Source: Streptomyces sp. man185 (GTDB lineage Bacteria; Actinomycetota; Actinomycetes; Streptomycetales; Streptomycetaceae). From it: DNA of 64,000 bases. Under the pieces are notes generated by a model. That model saw only the letters and a program-made list of their open reading frames with translations, did no database searches and was not told the DNA's origin. Positions 7,420-16,237 of the stretch are shown piece by piece; position 1 is the stretch's first letter, and each line of letters begins with the position of its first letter. The stretch is from positions 23,208 through 87,207 of the forward strand of contig NTHE01000034.1 in NCBI GenBank assembly GCA_002551355.1. The letters run 5' to 3'. The position numbers and the translations under genes are program-made.

Positions 7420-9883
7420 GGGCCGGGTCCTCCAGGGCGCGGGTGCCCGTGGCGAGGCTCTCGGCGTCGATGGCGTACGCGGGGAAGGCGTAGCGTCCGG
7501 CGGCCTCGGCGATGGCGGGGCCCCGGCGGGTGGCGAGTGCGGTGGCTTCCGGGTAGAAGCGGGGCACGTACGCGGCCAGCAGTTCTTCCTGGCCGGGCTG
7601 CCAGAAGCCCTGGGCGGTGGCGGTGAAGAGGTAGTTGGACAGGGTGTCGTCGGTGAACAGGGCGTCCCAGGCTGCGGACTTGGCCTCGGGGGTGGGCAGA
7701 GCCGCGCGGCAGCGGGCGGCGCCTTCGCGGCCGGTGGCGCTGGGGTCGGCTTCGAGTGCGGCGGCGATGGTGGTCTCGTCGGTGGCGCCGAGGACGGCGA
7801 TCCGGGTGAGGATGCGCCAGCGCAGCTCGGGGTCGAGCTCGGGCCCGCCGTGGACGGTGCCTTCGTCGAGCCAGTTGCGCAGGGTGTCGGGCTGGGTGGC
7901 GGCGTCGATGAAGTGGCGTACGGCGACGAGGCGCAGGCCCGGCTGTGAGCCGTCCTCGGTGCGGCGGATGAGGTCGCGGCAGAGGTCGGCGAGGGTGGCG
8001 AGGGCGGCCGGGCGGTCCTCGGGGTCGACGTAGCGGGCGGCGATCTGGCCGGCGGCGAAGGTGAGGACGCCCTGGACGAGGGCGAGGTCGCTCTCGTGCG
8101 GGAGGTGGGTGCGGGCGGTCGCGAGGTAGGTGGCGGGGTTCAGGTCGCCGTCGCGGACCATGTCGCGGGCGGTGTTCCACAGGACGGCCCGGGTGAGGGC
8201 GTCGGGGATGCCGGAGAGGCCGGCCAGGACGGTGTCCCAGGAGGTGGTGTCCAGGCGGACCTTGGCGTAGGTGAGGTCGCCGTCGTTGAGGACCACGAGG
8301 GCGGGGCGGCGGCCGGGGCGGATCGTGGGTGTGCCGTCGCCGGGTACGTCGATCTCGAAGCGGTCGCGGAGGGCGAGGTGGCCGGGTCCTGACTGCGTGT
8401 TGAGGGCGTGGTCGTAGGCGCCGACGGTGATGCGGTGGGGGCGGGAGCCTTCGCGGGTGACGGTGAGGGCCCAGGACTGGCCGTTGCCGTTCGCCGGGGG
8501 CCCGGCCGGTTCGGTGGGCTCGGGGGCGCCGACCTCGGCGGTGAGGGTGTCGATGCCGGTGGTGCGCAGCCACTGCTCGGCCCAGGCGTGGACGTCGCGG
8601 TCGGTGGCGGAGGCCAGGTTGTCGATGAAGTCGGCGAGGGTGGCGTTGGCGAACTTGTGGCGGGCGAAGTGGGCGTTGATCCCGGCCAGGAAGTCTTTCT
8701 CGCCGAGCCAGGCGACGAGCTGGCGGAGCGCGGAGGCGCCCTTGGCGTAGCTGATGCCGTCGAAGTTGAGGAGGGCGGAGGCGGTGTCGGGGACGGCGTC
8801 GGGGTCGGGGGCGACGGGGTGGGTGGAGGGGCGCTGGTCGGCGTCGTAGCCCCAGCCCTTGCGGGCGACGCCGAAGTCGACCCAGGTGTCCGTGAAGTGC
8901 GTGGCTTCGGTGAGGGTCTGGTAGCCCATGTACTCGGCGAAGGACTCGTTCAGCCAGATGTCGTCCCACCAGGTGAGGGTGACGAGGTCGCCGAACCACA
9001 TGTGGGCCATCTCGTGGGCGATGACCATGGCGCGGGTCTGGCGCTCGGTGTCGGTGACGGCGGAGCGGTAGACGAACTCGTCGCGGAAGGTGACGAGTCC
9101 GGGGTTCTCCATGGCGCCCGCGTTGAACTCGGGGACGAAGGCCTGGTCGTAGGAGTCGAACGGGTAGGGCTCGTCGAACTTCTCGTGGTAGCGGTCGTAG
9201 CAGGCGCGGGTGATGTCGAGGATCTCCTCGGCGTCGGCGTCCAGGTACGGCGCGAGGGAGCGGCGGCAGTGGATGCCGAAGGGCAGTCCGGCGTGCTCGG
9301 TGGTGATCGAGTGCCAGGGCCCTGCGGCGATCGCGACGAGGTAGGTGGAGACGAGCGGGGTGGGGGCGATGGTCCAGCGCCCCTGCCCCGTGTGTTCGGC
9401 GACGCCGTTGCCGAGGACGGTCCAGCCTTCGGGGGCGGTCACGTCGATGGCGAAGACGGACTTGAGGTCGGGCTGGTCGAAGGCGGCGAAGACGCGTTGG
9501 ACGTCCTCCATGAACAACTGGGTGTAGAGGTAGGTCTCGCCGTCGGTGGGGTCGGTGAACCGGTGCATGCCCTCGCCGGTGCGGGAGTAGTGCATCGCGG
9601 CGTCGATGTGCAGTTCGTGGGGGCCGGCGGCGAGTCCGGTGAGGGGGTAGCGGTTGCCGTCGAGGAGGGCGGGGTCGAGGGGCTGTCCGTCGAGACTGAC
9701 CGAGCGCAGAGTGGCGGGCTTGACCTCGACGAAGGTGTCTCCGGCCGCGCGGGCGGTGAACCGGATGGCGGTACGGGAGTCGAAGGTCTCCTCGCCGGTG
9801 GTGAGGTCGAGGGCGATCGTGTACCGCTCCACGTCGAGGATCTGGGCTCGGGTCTGCGCTTCGTCGCGCGTCAGTACGGACAT
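7328..9883 (-). CDS. pepN: Aminopeptidase N (M1 zinc metallopeptidase)
   Basis: 851 residues, full length for the actinobacterial PepN family, from ATG 9883. The exopeptidase motif GAMEN is at residues 256-260. The zinc site HEMAH is at 290-294 with the third ligand Glu at 313 (LNESFAEYMG). The C-terminal half is the ERAP1-like helical domain. It removes N-terminal residues from peptides in the cytoplasm, with broad preference; no signal peptide is present. The gene stands alone: upstream is the divergent aquaporin and downstream it meets the ArsR gene tail to tail. Confidence 0.95.
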   Translation of the reverse strand: MSVLTRDEAQTRAQILDVERYTIALDLTTGEETFDSRTAIRFTARAAGDTFVEVKPATLRSVSLDGQPLDPALLDGNRYPLTGLAAGPHELHIDAAMHYSRTGEGMHRFTDPTDGETYLYTQLFMEDVQRVFAAFDQPDLKSVFAIDVTAPEGWTVLGNGVAEHTGQGRWTIAPTPLVSTYLVAIAAGPWHSITTEHAGLPFGIHCRRSLAPYLDADAEEILDITRACYDRYHEKFDEPYPFDSYDQAFVPEFNAGAMENPGLVTFRDEFVYRSAVTDTERQTRAMVIAHEMAHMWFGDLVTLTWWDDIWLNESFAEYMGYQTLTEATHFTDTWVDFGVARKGWGYDADQRPSTHPVAPDPDAVPDTASALLNFDGISYAKGASALRQLVAWLGEKDFLAGINAHFARHKFANATLADFIDNLASATDRDVHAWAEQWLRTTGIDTLTAEVGAPEPTEPAGPPANGNGQSWALTVTREGSRPHRITVGAYDHALNTQSGPGHLALRDRFEIDVPGDGTPTIRPGRRPALVVLNDGDLTYAKVRLDTTSWDTVLAGLSGIPDALTRAVLWNTARDMVRDGDLNPATYLATARTHLPHESDLALVQGVLTFAAGQIAARYVDPEDRPAALATLADLCRDLIRRTEDGSQPGLRLVAVRHFIDAATQPDTLRNWLDEGTVHGGPELDPELRWRILTRIAVLGATDETTIAAALEADPSATGREGAARCRAALPTPEAKSAAWDALFTDDTLSNYLFTATAQGFWQPGQEELLAAYVPRFYPEATALATRRGPAIAEAAGRYAFPAYAIDAESLATGTRALEDPALIPALRRKLVDQLDDVRRALAVRTATAANG

Positions 9884-10043
9884 GGCCCCATGCTGCCGTA
9901 CGGGGGACGGCGGGCGCAGCGGGGTTCTCCCTGGGCGGACGCCCCGTCCCGGGAGTGGCCCGGAGGCTCACGGATACCCCCTGGGGGCTGTTGACGCGTA
10001 CCATCTCCTCGGCGCGGCACACCGAGTACCGAGGACGTTCCTC

Positions 10044-10850
10044 ATGACGCTCACGCCTGCGCCCGAACCTGTCGTTCCGGGGCCCGGGCCCGATGCCCCG
10101 CCCACCGCGGGCGGTCCCCGGACACCGGAGCCCCCGCACGATCCCGTTCCCGATCCCGGTCCCGTGCTGCCCCGGGCTGTGTGCGAGGCGGCGCTGACCG
10201 CGCTGCTGCTGTTCCTCATCGTGTCGAGTGTGCGGTGGCTCGTCGGACCGGACCCGGGGGCTGCTGCCGCCCGTCCGGCCGTGCTGGGCTGCGTCGTCGG
10301 AACCCTGCTCGCCCTGTTCATGATGTCCCCGCCCGGCCGGTGCTCGGGGGGTCATCTGAACCCGGCCGTCACCCTCGCTCTGTGGCGGCTGGGGGCCTTC
10401 CCCGGCCGCGAGGTCGTGCCGTACGCGGTGGCGCAGCTGGCCGGGTCGGTGCTCGGGGTGTGGTGCGCCGGGCTGGTGTGGGGTCCGGCGGCCGGGCGCC
10501 CGCCGGTCCGCCACGCCTCGGTGCGGGCGGATCCGGCGTGGGGCGACGCGGCGGTCCTGAGCGCCGAGGCGGGGGTTCTGGTGGGGTCGACGCTGATGCT
10601 CGGGGCGCTGCTCGCCTCCCCGGGCGGGCGCCGGGTGCTGCCGTACGCGGTGGGTCTGACGACGGCCCTGGTCATCGGGGTGCTGGGGCCGCTGAGCGGC
10701 GGATCGGCCAACCCCGCGCGGCAGTTCGGCCCGGCGCTGCTGGCCGGGGACGCGGAGCGGCTGTGGGTGTACGTGCTCGGCCCGGTCCTGGGGGCGCTGC
10801 TGGGCGCGTGGCTGGCGGGGCGGGTCGGGCTCCGGCGGCCGTCCCGGTGA
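10044..10850 (+). CDS. MIP-family aquaporin / glycerol facilitator-like channel
   Basis: 268 residues from ATG 10044. The first ~45 residues are Pro-rich and low complexity, then six membrane segments follow. Both half-helix motifs are present: HLNPAVTLAL (NPA at 106-108) and SANPARQFGPAL (NPA at 223-225), the latter with the Arg of the ar/R filter. This indicates a channel for water or small neutral solutes; the exact substrate cannot be told. Divergent from pepN. An 11-base G run follows the stop codon directly. Confidence 0.9.
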   Translation: MTLTPAPEPVVPGPGPDAPPTAGGPRTPEPPHDPVPDPGPVLPRAVCEAALTALLLFLIVSSVRWLVGPDPGAAAARPAVLGCVVGTLLALFMMSPPGRCSGGHLNPAVTLALWRLGAFPGREVVPYAVAQLAGSVLGVWCAGLVWGPAAGRPPVRHASVRADPAWGDAAVLSAEAGVLVGSTLMLGALLASPGGRRVLPYAVGLTTALVIGVLGPLSGGSANPARQFGPALLAGDAERLWVYVLGPVLGALLGAWLAGRVGLRRPSR

Positions 10851-10853
10851 CGC

Positions 10854-10898
10854 GGGGGGGGGGGCGGAAGCCGGAGGCCGTACCGGCAGCGGCTCCGG
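10854..10898. repeat. G11 homopolymer and hairpin between convergent genes
   Basis: Eleven consecutive G at 10854-10864, directly after the aquaporin stop codon. An imperfect hairpin follows (CCGGAGGCCG at 10871-10880 with CGGCTCCGG at 10890-10898, one bulge) that may terminate transcription from both sides. Confidence 0.5.
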
Positions 10899-10940
10899 AG
10901 GGCGCCCCGGTATCGGTGGCGGTAGCGGTTCCGACGCCGC

Positions 10941-11273
10941 TCAGCCGTTCTCCGCCTCGCCGTTCTCCGCCTCGTCGGCGATGCGCTCGTGGTGGCGGAT
11001 GACCTCGGCGATGATGAAGTTCAGCAGCTTCTCGGCGAACGCCGGGTCCAGGTTGGCGCTCTGTGCCAACTGCCGGAGCCGGGCGATCTGGCGGGTCTCG
11101 CGGGCGGGGTCGGCGGGCGGCAGTTTGTGGTCGGCCTTGAGGCGGCCGACCTGCTGGGTGGCCTTGAAGCGTTCGGCCAGCATGTGGACGACGGCGGCGT
11201 CGATGTTGTCGATGCTCTCGCGCAGCCGGTTCAGCTCGGCCTGCACGGACGCGTCGATCTCGCTCGTACTCAT
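10941..11273 (-). CDS. Chorismate mutase, AroQ type
   Basis: 110 residues, all helical. It matches the short monofunctional AroQ fold: LRESIDNIDAAVVHMLAERFKATQQVGRLK with the conserved Arg and Lys, then ETRQIARLRQLAQ and the final helix AEVIRHHERIA. It converts chorismate to prephenate for Phe and Tyr synthesis in the cytoplasm. No signal peptide is present, so it is not the secreted type. The C-terminus ends with a 12-bp in-frame duplication (ENGEAENG). Confidence 0.9.
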   Translation of the reverse strand: MSTSEIDASVQAELNRLRESIDNIDAAVVHMLAERFKATQQVGRLKADHKLPPADPARETRQIARLRQLAQSANLDPAFAEKLLNFIIAEVIRHHERIADEAENGEAENG

Positions 11274-11298
11274 GGTCAGCGAGCTTAGACCGCCGCCC

Positions 11299-12177
11299 TC
11301 ACGTGGTGATCGTCGGCGGGTCGTCGGGGTCGGGCACCCGGTCGCTCCAGCCGCCGGGCACGCTGCGGCCCTGCTGTTCGCGGAAGCGGACGGGGGCGGT
11401 GCCGACCCGGCGGGCGAAGAGCCGGGAGAAGTAGGCGGGGTCGTCGTAGCCGACGCGGCGGGCCACGGCGGCGACCGGGAGGTCCGTGGCGGCGAGGAGT
11501 TCCTTGGCCCGGCCGAGGCGGATGCCGAGCAGGTAGTCCTTGGGGCTGCAGCCGGCGCCGCGCCGTACGGCGGTGCGCAGTTCGGCGGGGGTCATGCCGT
11601 GCCGGGAGGCGTGCTGGGCGACGGTGAGCGGCTGGTAGGCGTCGCGGGCGAGTGCCTGAAGGACCGGATCGCCGTCGGGGCCGATGTCGGCGCGGGCGCG
11701 GCGCAGGGAGACGAGGAGTTCGTGGACGGCGGCCCCGGTCTCGACCTCCAGGAGGGGGTTGCCGCGCCGGGCGGCGCGCACGATGCGTCCGACGGCGGCG
11801 CGGGGGGCGGCGGTGTCGGCGAGCGGGACGAGGGGGCGGTCGGGCTCGATGTAGCCGAGTTCGGTGTACGTGGTGGTGGCGGGGCCGGTGAAGTCGACGA
11901 AGCTCTCGTCCCAGCCGGTGCCGGGGTCGGCGCCGTAGTGGTGGGGGGTGCCGGGGGTCAGCCAGATGAGGCTGGGGCCGGTGACGGGGGTGCGGCGGCC
12001 GTCGGGGCCCTTGAACCAGCCGGTGCCGGAGTGGACGACCACGGCGACGTGGTGGTCGAGGGTGCGGGGTCCGACGGTGGGCAGCGCGCCGTGCTGGAGG
12101 CCGACGCCGAGGCAGACGAGGCCCAGGCGGTGGTGGAGCGGGCTGGGGGTGAAGAAGCGCATCCAGGTGTGGTACAT
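11299..12177 (-). CDS. AraC-family transcriptional regulator
   Basis: 292 residues from ATG 12177, which has GGGAGGGAAGG just upstream; the longer frame from a TTG at 12237 lacks a site. The N-terminal half is an AraC-type cupin sugar-sensing domain (VVVHSGTGWFKGPDGR). The C-terminal ~100 residues carry the two HTH motifs (LTVAQHASRHGMTPAELRTAVRR and PVAAVARRVGYDDPAYFSRLFARRVG). Divergent from the GH35 beta-galactosidase, so it probably controls use of a galactoside, most likely as activator. Confidence 0.9.
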   Translation of the reverse strand: MYHTWMRFFTPSPLHHRLGLVCLGVGLQHGALPTVGPRTLDHHVAVVVHSGTGWFKGPDGRRTPVTGPSLIWLTPGTPHHYGADPGTGWDESFVDFTGPATTTYTELGYIEPDRPLVPLADTAAPRAAVGRIVRAARRGNPLLEVETGAAVHELLVSLRRARADIGPDGDPVLQALARDAYQPLTVAQHASRHGMTPAELRTAVRRGAGCSPKDYLLGIRLGRAKELLAATDLPVAAVARRVGYDDPAYFSRLFARRVGTAPVRFREQQGRSVPGGWSDRVPDPDDPPTITT

Positions 12178-12282
12178 CGCGGCCTTCCCTCCCAGGTGGT
12201 CCGTCGTTGGCGGACCCGGCCGGTCCGTTGCGTCCAATCAACAGCGATCTTTGTCCATGGACCCGGTGCGCGCCAGAGGTGA

Positions 12283-12299
12283 AAGTGGTCGGACCACTT
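12283..12299. promoter_or_regulatory. 17-bp operator-like palindrome in the beta-galactosidase promoter
   Basis: AAGTGGTCGGACCACTT is a perfect inverted repeat with 8-bp arms and a single central G. It lies 48 bp before the beta-galactosidase start. The core TGGTCNGACCA is the signature bound by FadR-subfamily GntR regulators, not a typical AraC site. No GntR gene is adjacent. Confidence 0.65.
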
Positions 12300-12346
12300 G
12301 ACCCGAGGTCCGCGGGCGCGGCCGAGCACAGGAGCGTACGAGCACC

Positions 12347-14167
12347 ATGACCGACTTCACCGTGGGCGACGACTGCTTCCGGCTCGCCGGGAGGCCCGTG
12401 CGGCTCCTGTCGGGCGCACTGCACTACTTCCGGGTGCACGAGGAGCAGTGGGAGCACCGGCTCGCGATGCTCGCCGCGATGGGCCTGAACTGCGTCGAGA
12501 CGTACGTCCCGTGGAATCTGCACGAGCCCCGGGAGGGCGAGGTCCGGGATGTGGGGGCGCTCGGCCGGTTCCTGGACGCGGTCGAGCGGGCGGGGCTGTG
12601 GGCGATCGTGCGGCCGGGGCCGTACATCTGCGCCGAGTGGGAGAACGGCGGTCTCCCGGTGTGGGTGACGGGCCGGTTCGGGCGGCGGGTGCGGACCCGG
12701 GAGGCGGAGTACCGGGCGGTGGTGGAGCGGTGGTTCCGGGAGCTGCTGCCGCAGGTGGTGGAACGGCAGGTGTCGCGGGGCGGTCCGGTGATCCTCGTGC
12801 AGGCGGAGAACGAGTACGGGAGTTACGGCAGCGACGCGGTGTATCTGGGGTGGCTGGCGGGGCTGTTGCGGCAGTGCGGGGTGACGGTTCCGCTGTTCAC
12901 GTCGGACGGCCCGGAGGACCACATGCTGACCGGGGGTTCGGTGCCGGGCCTCCTGGCGACGGCGAACTTCGGTTCGGGGGCGCGGGAGGGCTTCAAGGTG
13001 CTGCGCCGGCATCAGCCGAAGGGCCCGTTGATGTGCATGGAGTTCTGGTGCGGCTGGTTCGACCACTGGGGGGCCGAGCCGGTGCAGCGGGATCCGGAGG
13101 AGGCGGCCGGGGCACTGCGGGAGATCCTGGAGTGCGGGGCGTCGGTGAACGTCTACATGGCGCACGGGGGGACGAACTTCGCCGGCTGGGCCGGGGCGAA
13201 CCGCGGTGGCCCCCTCCAGGACGGGGAGTTCCAGCCGACGGTGACGTCGTACGACTACGACGCGCCGGTCGACGAGTACGGGCGGGCCACGGAGAAGTTC
13301 CACCTGTTCCGGAAGGTTCTTCAGGGGTACGCCGAGGGGCCGTTGCCCGCGCTGCCGCCGGAGCCGGCGGGGCTCGCCGTGCCGGTGCGGGCGGAGCTGG
13401 CGGAGTGGGCCGGGCTCGGGGACGTACTGGAGGCGCTGGGCGACGCGGAGACGGAGTCGGGGGTGCCACCGACGTTCGAGGAGCTGGGCGTGGACCGGGG
13501 TCTGGTGCGCTACCGGGTGGCGGTGCCGGGGCCGCGCCAGGCGTATCCGCTGGGGGCTTCGGGGCTGCGGGACCGGGCGGTGGTGTACGTCGACGGGGTG
13601 CGGGCCGGGGTGCTGACCGAGGGGTCCTGCACGCTTCCGGAACCGGTGGCGGGGCCGGCGGAGGTCGAGCTGTGGGTGGAGTCGCTGGGCCGGGTCAACT
13701 ACGGACCGCGGCTCGGCGAGCCGAAGGGCGTCACGGGCGGGGTGCTGCACGAGCGGCAGTATCTGCACGGGGTGCGGGCCCGGGGGCTGCGGCTGGATGC
13801 CTTCGAGGCGGCGGGCGCGGTGGCGGCGGTGACGTTTCGTCCGGTGGAGGCCGCCGCCGGGGCCGGTGACGCGGGGCGGACGGGCCTGTTCCGGGGGACG
13901 TTCACGGTCGGGGGCGCGGCGGGCGTCGATCACGCCGGGCTCGAACTGCCGGGCTGGACGCGCGGGTTCGTCTGGGTGAACGGCTTCTGCCTGGGCCGGT
14001 ACTGGTCGGTGGGCCCGCAGCGGACCCTGTACGTGCCGGGTCCGGTGCTCCGCGAGGGCGCGAACGAGGTGTGGGTGCTGGAGCTGGAGGAGGCGGGCGA
14101 GTCGTGGGTGGAGCTGGGTCCGGGGGCGCCCGCTCGCGGGGGCGCCCCCGGGGTGGTTCAGCCGTGA
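12347..14167 (+). CDS. Beta-galactosidase, glycoside hydrolase family 35
   Basis: 606 residues. The N-terminal TIM barrel shows LSGALHYFRV, the acid/base region QAENEYGSYG (Glu156) and the nucleophile MCMEFWCGWFDHWG (Glu232). The jelly-roll C-terminal part ends with the RGFVWVNGFCLGRYWSVGPQ motif of GH35 enzymes. It hydrolyses terminal beta-galactosides. No signal peptide is visible, so action is probably intracellular. Regulated with the divergent AraC gene; a strong palindrome sits in the shared promoter. Confidence 0.95.
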   Translation: MTDFTVGDDCFRLAGRPVRLLSGALHYFRVHEEQWEHRLAMLAAMGLNCVETYVPWNLHEPREGEVRDVGALGRFLDAVERAGLWAIVRPGPYICAEWENGGLPVWVTGRFGRRVRTREAEYRAVVERWFRELLPQVVERQVSRGGPVILVQAENEYGSYGSDAVYLGWLAGLLRQCGVTVPLFTSDGPEDHMLTGGSVPGLLATANFGSGAREGFKVLRRHQPKGPLMCMEFWCGWFDHWGAEPVQRDPEEAAGALREILECGASVNVYMAHGGTNFAGWAGANRGGPLQDGEFQPTVTSYDYDAPVDEYGRATEKFHLFRKVLQGYAEGPLPALPPEPAGLAVPVRAELAEWAGLGDVLEALGDAETESGVPPTFEELGVDRGLVRYRVAVPGPRQAYPLGASGLRDRAVVYVDGVRAGVLTEGSCTLPEPVAGPAEVELWVESLGRVNYGPRLGEPKGVTGGVLHERQYLHGVRARGLRLDAFEAAGAVAAVTFRPVEAAAGAGDAGRTGLFRGTFTVGGAAGVDHAGLELPGWTRGFVWVNGFCLGRYWSVGPQRTLYVPGPVLREGANEVWVLELEEAGESWVELGPGAPARGGAPGVVQP

Positions 14168-14192
14168 TCAGCGGCCGGTCGCTCCGGGTGGG

Positions 14193-14960
14193 TCAGAGCG
14201 AGTCGGCGGCGGAGGCGATGTCGGCCGCGAAGTGCGAGACCTCGGTGTAGACGCCCGGGTAGTTCGGCCGGGCGCAGCCCTGGCCCCAGCTGACGATGCC
14301 GACCTGGATCCACTCGTCGGAGTCGTCCTTGCGGAACATCGGGCCGCCGGAGTCGCCCTGGCAGCTGTCGACGCCGCCGGTGTCGAGGAGGCCGGCGCAC
14401 AGCTCCTCGTCGGCGACGAGGTTGCTGTAGGCGCCCTGGCAGTCTGCGTCGGAGACGAACGGGACGTCGGCCTTGAGCAGGTGCTGCTGCTGGCTGCCGC
14501 CCTCCTTGTCGGCGCCCCAGCCTGCGACGGTGAAGGTGCCCTCGTCGTGGGTGGCGTCGGTGGCGATCTTCAGGGTGGGCTGGTCGATCGGCTGGGCGAG
14601 CTTGATCAGCGCCCAGTCCTTGCCGGTGCCGTTGTAGCCGGGGGCCTGGAGGACCTTGGTGGACTGGACCTCGACGGCGTCGGGCGACTGGAGGTCGGCG
14701 ACGCCGCCGGTGACGGTGATCGAGGTGTCGTCGCCCGAGCCGTCCACGCAGTGGGCGGCGGTGAGGACGATGTCCTGGGCGTAGAGAGCCCCGCCGCAGC
14801 CCATGGAGAGCCGGACCATGAAGGGGAACTCGCCCTGCTCGGCGCGTTCCCCGCCGACGATCGGCTGGGGGGCCGCGGAGGCGGGCTGGAGGCTGACGGT
14901 CGCGAGGGCGACGGCGGCTATGGCTACGGAACACCTTTTCAGCGCACTCAGAAGCTTCAC
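14193..14960 (-). CDS. Secreted trypsin-like serine protease (S1 family)
   Basis: 255 residues from GTG 14960. A Sec signal peptide (KR, then a hydrophobic core, ending ASA at 27-29) is followed by a very short pro-peptide APQP and the mature start IVGG (34-37). The catalytic triad is His70 (TAAHC), Asp115 (KDWALIKL) and Ser204 (CQGDSGGP). Asp198 gives trypsin specificity for Lys/Arg. Very similar in design to S. griseus trypsin SprT, an extracellular protease of the aerial-growth phase. It is a single gene. Confidence 0.95.
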   Translation of the reverse strand: MKLLSALKRCSVAIAAVALATVSLQPASAAPQPIVGGERAEQGEFPFMVRLSMGCGGALYAQDIVLTAAHCVDGSGDDTSITVTGGVADLQSPDAVEVQSTKVLQAPGYNGTGKDWALIKLAQPIDQPTLKIATDATHDEGTFTVAGWGADKEGGSQQQHLLKADVPFVSDADCQGAYSNLVADEELCAGLLDTGGVDSCQGDSGGPMFRKDDSDEWIQVGIVSWGQGCARPNYPGVYTEVSHFAADIASAADSL

Positions 14961-15296
14961 AGAGGCCTGCTTTCGTGGGGGGATTTCGTGTGGGGGGTTG
15001 CTGTGGGAGGTTGCCGAACCGTTTTGCCGTGCAGGAGTTCCTGTACGCAGTGCTGGAAGTGCTGTGGGTTGCGCGGTCCGGCACGCGTGTCCCCGCCGGG
15101 TGACGACCCCTCGGCACCGAAGCCGAACAAGTCATGCACCTGACAAGAACACTCCGATTATCGGTGCCTGGTGACCGCTGCCACAAGGTGCACTTTTCGG
15201 CCAAGATCATCAGGTGGCTCTCCGGACCCCCTCCCCGACCCCGGCATACAGTGGGGGTCCGTTGAACGTCCGACCGTCACGGATGGGGGTTCCGAC
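14961..15296. other. Divergent intergenic region, trypsin / putative zinc protease
   Basis: 336 bp holding both promoters. A short palindrome CCGAT-T-ATCGG lies at 15154-15164. CATACAGT near 15244 resembles a -10 element for the plus-strand gene. The trypsin side carries GCAGG before its GTG start. No ORF here looks real. Confidence 0.4.
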
Positions 15297-16199
15297 GTGG
15301 CGAACGACCCTCCGGGCGCACCCGTCGTCCATGGCTTTCCGCATCTGGACACGGTCCGCTCCGCCGTCACCGCGCTCTATCGGCGGCTCTCCGCGGACGG
15401 CGTCCACGCCTATGCCACCAGCCTCGCGCCCGCCGACGCAGCGTTCGCGGACGAGGACGATCTGCACCTGGGAGCCCAGCGGGTGGCGCGTTCCCTGGTC
15501 CAGCACCTCCGGCTGCCCGAGGCCCGCATGATCGTCGGCTTCCGGGCGATGGAGCACGCGGCGAGCGTGGAGCTGACCGCGGGCCCGGAGTACTTCATCG
15601 AGCTGAACGACCGCTTCCGCACCCACCGCAGGGACATCGGGGCGGCGCTCGCGCACGAGGTCACCCATGTGCTGCTGCACCGGCTCGGCCTGGAGTTCCC
15701 CGGCACCCGCGCCAACGAGATCCTGACCGACACGACGACGGCCTACCTCGGTACGGGCTGGCTGCTGCTGGACGCGTTCCGGGAGGACGCCACGTCCCGT
15801 CAGAAGCTCGGCTACCTCACCCCGGAGGAGTTCGGATACGTCCTGGCCAAGCGGGCGTCGGCCTTCGACGAGGACCCCTCCCCGTGGTTCACCAGCCCCC
15901 AGGCGTACACCGCGTACACCAAGGGGCGGGAGAGGGCGCTGGAGGATCTGCGCAGGCCTCCGCTGACCGCCGCCGGCTGGGCGGGCCGCCGCCGCTACGC
16001 CAAGGACCGGCGCCATGCCCGGGACCACCCCGGCACCGCCCCGGATCCTCACGTTCCGTACGCCTTCGAGACCGGCGGCGAAGGACTGCGCGTCTCCTTC
16101 CCCTGCCCGACCTGCCACCAGCGCATCCGGCTCCCGGTCCGGGGCCGGGTCAGCGCACGCTGCGGGCTGTGCCGTACGCGCCTGGAGTGCGACACCTGA
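15297..16199 (+). CDS. Putative cytoplasmic zinc metalloprotease with C-terminal zinc ribbon
   Basis: 300 residues from GTG 15297, preceded by GGATGGGGG. AHEVTHVLLH at about residue 119 is an HExxH zinc-protease motif. A downstream ANEILTDTTTAYLGTG could supply the third ligand (Glu/Asp). The C-terminus has four cysteines in CPTCH and CGLCRTRLEC spacing, forming a rubredoxin/zinc-ribbon-like module. No signal peptide or membrane helix. Substrate unknown; the pattern resembles Streptomyces proteins annotated only as hypothetical or M78/SprT-like. Protease activity is inferred from the motif alone. Confidence 0.75.
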   Translation: MANDPPGAPVVHGFPHLDTVRSAVTALYRRLSADGVHAYATSLAPADAAFADEDDLHLGAQRVARSLVQHLRLPEARMIVGFRAMEHAASVELTAGPEYFIELNDRFRTHRRDIGAALAHEVTHVLLHRLGLEFPGTRANEILTDTTTAYLGTGWLLLDAFREDATSRQKLGYLTPEEFGYVLAKRASAFDEDPSPWFTSPQAYTAYTKGRERALEDLRRPPLTAAGWAGRRRYAKDRRHARDHPGTAPDPHVPYAFETGGEGLRVSFPCPTCHQRIRLPVRGRVSARCGLCRTRLECDT

Positions 16200-16237
16200 G
16201 CACGGGCGTTGTCCGTGGCCCCCCGTAGGGTCGAAGC

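Noticed and set aside
7302..10514. Long Arg/Pro/His-rich minus-strand frame covering pepN
   Set aside because: Out-of-frame shadow; pepN in the neighbouring frame carries GAMEN and HExxH.
11285..13933. 882-codon minus-strand frame opposite the GH35 gene
   Set aside because: Low-complexity shadow; GH35 and AraC motifs define the true frames.
15210..16118. 302-codon minus-strand frame opposite the putative zinc protease
   Set aside because: Composition of a shadow frame; the plus strand has HExxH and four zinc-ribbon cysteines.
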